In this document: positions 61,743 to 64,000 of the stretch, piece by piece
Layout: each line of letters starts with the position of its first letter
Numbering within the stretch: position 1 is the first letter of the stretch
Assembly: GCF_026127265.1 (NCBI RefSeq)
Contig: NZ_WWFG01000002.1
Coordinates: 124,001-188,000 of the forward strand
DNA from: Nostoc sp. KVJ3
Lineage (GTDB): Bacteria > Cyanobacteriota > Cyanobacteriia > Cyanobacteriales > Nostocaceae
Direction of reading: 5' to 3'
DNA length: 64,000 nucleotides
Notes under the pieces: model-generated
What the model was told of the DNA's origin: nothing
The model's input: only the letters and a program-made list of their open reading frames with translations
Database searches by the model: none
Made by a program: the position numbers and the translations under genes

Positions 61743-62032
61743 TGTGACCGAACCGAACTTGGGTATAAAACCCCACCGTCTATACGGTGCTTACAATTGG
61801 TTGGGGTCTGAATCCCCAACGAAAAAGTTCCTTCTGCCCTCTGCCTTCTGCCTTCTTCAATTTGAATTCTAAATTTTGGCTTTAGCGATGGAATCGCTTG
61901 CACAAACATCAATCCTGAAGACTAGCTATGTTCAAAACTGCGATCGCAAATAGCCCGTTGTAGACATTGCTTTTCTAACTGCCAAGGTATTATATAGTCG
62001 AATACCGTGCAGCATACAGCTTGAGGTTTTGC

Positions 62033-63037
62033 ATGAAAGTAGCAGTCTTCAGTACAAAAGTCTACGATCGACAGTTTTTGTCAGCTGCAAATTCTCCCAC
62101 GCAACACGAATTAGTATTTTTTGAACCCCGTTTAAATCGGGATACTGCTATCCTCGCCGCCGGATTTCCGGCGGTTTGCGTATTTGTACACGATCAAGTT
62201 GATGCCCCAACTTTAGAACTTCTCGCCTCACGGGGTACTCGGCTGATTGTGCTTCGCTGTGCAGGGTTTAACAATGTAGATTTACAAGCCGCAAAAGATT
62301 TAGGCATTACTGTTGTGCGGGTTCCCGCCTACTCACCTTATGGAGTAGCAGAACATGCGGTAGGATTGATTTTAAGCCTAAATCGCAAAATTCATCGGGC
62401 TTATAACCGTGTCCGAGAAGGCAATTTTTCACTAGATGGACTGTTGGGATTTAATTTATATGAGCGCACAGTGGGGATTGTCGGCACTGGCAAAATCGGT
62501 CTGATTTTAGGGCAGATTATGAAAGGGTTTGGCTGTAACTTACTCGCTTATGACGTTTATCGCAATCCAGAATTGGAGGCGCTAGGTGGAAAGTATGTAG
62601 AATTACCTGAGCTATTTGCCAACTCCGATATTATCTCTCTGCATTGCCCTCTGACTCCCGAAACGCATCACTTGATTGACGCTGAGGCTATTGAACAGAT
62701 TAAGTCAGGTGTGATGCTAATTAATACTAGCCGAGGAGCGCTGATTGATACCCAAGCAGTGATTGAGGGATTAAAGTCTGGTAAGATTGGCTATCTTGGT
62801 GTGGATGTCTACGAACAAGAATCGGAATTGTTTTTTGAGGATTTGTCTGGCGAAATTATTCAAGATGATATTTTCCAGCGTCTGACAACGTTTCCCAATG
62901 TACTAATTACCGGACATCAAGCCTTTTTTACAGCAGAAGCTCTGCATAATATTGCAGAAACAACTTTTGCTAATATTGCTGATATTGAAAATGGTCGTCC
63001 CTGTGCGAATGAAATTCGCGCTCAACCGTCAGCTTAG
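62033..63037 (+). CDS. ldhA: D-2-hydroxyacid dehydrogenase (D-lactate dehydrogenase, LdhA-type)
   Basis: Reduces pyruvate to D-lactate (or a related 2-ketoacid) with NADH in known LdhA enzymes. 334 residues from the ATG at 62033 (MKVAVFSTKVYDRQFL); a TTG at 62021 gives 4 extra residues and is rejected. It is clearly collinear with E. coli LdhA: RCAGFNNVDLQAAK, VRVPAYSPYGVAEHAVG, the NAD motif GTGKIG, Asp at the end of beta-2 (YDVY), the catalytic Arg in NTSRGALID, Glu in VYEQESELFFED and His in GHQAF. It stands alone. Symbol given for the type, not for a verified function. Confidence 0.88.
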   Translation: MKVAVFSTKVYDRQFLSAANSPTQHELVFFEPRLNRDTAILAAGFPAVCVFVHDQVDAPTLELLASRGTRLIVLRCAGFNNVDLQAAKDLGITVVRVPAYSPYGVAEHAVGLILSLNRKIHRAYNRVREGNFSLDGLLGFNLYERTVGIVGTGKIGLILGQIMKGFGCNLLAYDVYRNPELEALGGKYVELPELFANSDIISLHCPLTPETHHLIDAEAIEQIKSGVMLINTSRGALIDTQAVIEGLKSGKIGYLGVDVYEQESELFFEDLSGEIIQDDIFQRLTTFPNVLITGHQAFFTAEALHNIAETTFANIADIENGRPCANEIRAQPSA

Positions 63038-63216
63038 TTAATGGTTGGCGATCGCAATGACAAATCACCAGTCAATCATCATCATCAGGCAAATTATCCA
63101 TTTCTTCAGCAATTAGAGGCTTGTACTTTTAGGTACTCTGTGATTGATTGAGCAATTAAGGTGCTGAAGGTTAAATTCGTGACTGCAAAAGGGCGATCGC
63201 TAATCTGCATATTTAT

Positions 63217-63290
63217 GGTTAAGGCAAGAGACGCGATAAATCGCCGTCTTTACAATAATCAGTCCTTCGTCTTGACGGCGATTTATCGCG
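63217..63290. repeat. Dispersed palindromic repeat (CGATTTATCGCG family), inverted copy
   Basis: The first 51 bp (63217-63267) are an exact reverse complement of 19383-19433. The right part (CTTGACGGCGATTTATCGCG, 63271-63290) completes the hairpin with the left arm at 63227-63248. The spacer 63038-63405 holds this repeat and no gene. Confidence 0.9.
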
Positions 63291-63405
63291 GATTTGGGAT
63301 CTATTCAATCTTTAACCAAAAATATCGACAAAAGTCTAATTAACTTTAGAAGACTGATACATATACTGTAGATGCATCTGGATTAGCTACCAGCAGAACA
63401 CCTTC

Positions 63406-64000
63406 ATGCTTATCTTCGTTCTTCAAACTTTAGCCGAAATTCTAGCTGGAGGAACCTCACTTACCAGTACAGAGCAAATTGACTTTAGCCATCCTGGTAA
63501 TCGAAGGGAAGAGGGAGCAGGGCCGACTCTCAATTTATATATTTTTGATATCCGTGAGAGTAAGCAGGTACAACATTCTGGTAGGCAAGTTGAACGCAAG
63601 CTAACACGCGCTCTACAACCTGCCACTGTAAATTGGGCACCTGCTTGGTTTGATGTTTCGCTGCTATTAACAGCCTGGGATAGAACAGCTTTAGGTGAGC
63701 ATCACTTTATCAGTGAGGCGTTGGCTGTGCTGTTGCGCCATCGCACTTTAGAAGAGGAGTTTTTGGTTCCTGAATTACGGGGCTATGGTAATTTGAACAT
63801 GACAGTTGCCCTAGAGCCACCAATTGAAATTGGTTCTTTATGGAGCGCTCTGAATGTGCCATTGCGTTCAGGCTTATATTTGACAGTTACAATTCCCTTC
63901 GAGCCACAACCGACTCCAGTACCTTTGGTTTGGGAGCGGATTTTTAATTTGCGAAATCAATTGTCTCGTGATAATGACAGTCTAGTATTAACCAGGCGAG
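63406..64000 (+). CDS. DUF4255 (Pvc16 N-terminal-like) protein, cut by right window edge
   Basis: An open frame from the ATG at 63406 to the end of the window (198 codons plus one base). It begins MLIFVLQTLAEILAGG and carries PTLNLYIFDIRES, NWAPAWFDVSLLLTAWD, HHFISEALAVLLRHRTL and LRSGLYLTVTIPFEP, the pattern of the DUF4255 N-terminal domain. In known loci this domain occurs in the Pvc16-like cap component at the start of extracellular contractile injection system clusters, including those of cyanobacteria. The downstream genes lie outside the window, so the system itself is not seen. A short frame on the other strand (63423-63626) is a shadow. Confidence 0.8.
   Translation, partial: MLIFVLQTLAEILAGGTSLTSTEQIDFSHPGNRREEGAGPTLNLYIFDIRESKQVQHSGRQVERKLTRALQPATVNWAPAWFDVSLLLTAWDRTALGEHHFISEALAVLLRHRTLEEEFLVPELRGYGNLNMTVALEPPIEIGSLWSALNVPLRSGLYLTVTIPFEPQPTPVPLVWERIFNLRNQLSRDNDSLVLTRR

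Overview
The window reads as chromosomal DNA of a filamentous, probably heterocyst-forming (Nostocales) cyanobacterium. Evidence: very frequent HIP1 octamers (GCGATCGC), the petC-petA cytochrome b6f genes, tocopherol cyclase, many Uma2-type proteins, WD40/TPR giants, a HetC-like exporter and abundant short tandem heptamers and palindromic dispersed repeats. Species assignment is inference; there is no rRNA to confirm it.

Layout. (1) 0-5.3 kb, housekeeping: petA (cut by the left edge), petC, a DUF3067 protein, a nuclease-like orphan, tatC and an SDR. The Rieske protein carries a twin-arginine signal, so tatC nearby fits. (2) 5.3-21 kb, accessory/conflict-type region: a palindrome-rich composite MITE, a two-gene P-loop ATPase + nSTAND/WD40 module, a Uma2 protein, a four-gene dynamin-like operon on the minus strand (two large GTPases around a small soluble protein and a membrane-anchored one), a second Uma2 protein, and an antitoxin-like gene translationally coupled to a frameshifted aspartic-protease gene. 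(3) 21-29.3 kb: tRNA-Arg(CCT), tocopherol cyclase, two J-domain proteins (one fused to a WD40 propeller), a single-pass membrane protein, tandem metallophosphoesterases, a gene broken by a MITE, and a small GlsB/YeaQ membrane protein. (4) 29.3-31.7 kb: a transposase remnant and a gene-poor AT-rich stretch with two perfect CRP-consensus palindromes in a 62-bp direct duplication.

(5) 31.7-51.8 kb is the most interesting part: a peptide and protein export/modification island. It has a C39-peptidase ABC exporter with an N-terminal cNMP-binding domain (HetC-like architecture), an HlyD-type adaptor, a PpiC-like isomerase, two small precursor-like peptides with a shared leader motif, a Nif11-leader precursor whose core contains three XYG motifs, a radical SAM/SPASM enzyme and a tiny partner protein. 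The XYG motifs plus radical SAM plus small partner match the logic of the PlpX/PlpY splicease systems, which excise tyramine from XYG to create alpha-keto-beta-amino acid residues. Two RTX-type secreted proteins and three TPR-glycosyltransferases (one GT41/OGT-like, two GT2) are interleaved or follow.

(6) 51.9-58.6 kb: a nucleotide-sugar/polysaccharide cluster (SDR epimerase, C-methyltransferase, RfbF-like nucleotidyltransferase, PIG-L deacetylase, RfbC-like epimerase, SDR, DUF4910 peptidase-like protein), interrupted by an inverted second copy of the composite MITE. (7) 58.6-64 kb: a helical possible diiron protein followed by a strong terminator, a class A beta-lactamase-like serine hydrolase, an LdhA-like D-2-hydroxyacid dehydrogenase, and at the right edge the start of a DUF4255 (Pvc16-like) gene, which suggests that a contractile injection system locus may begin just outside the window.
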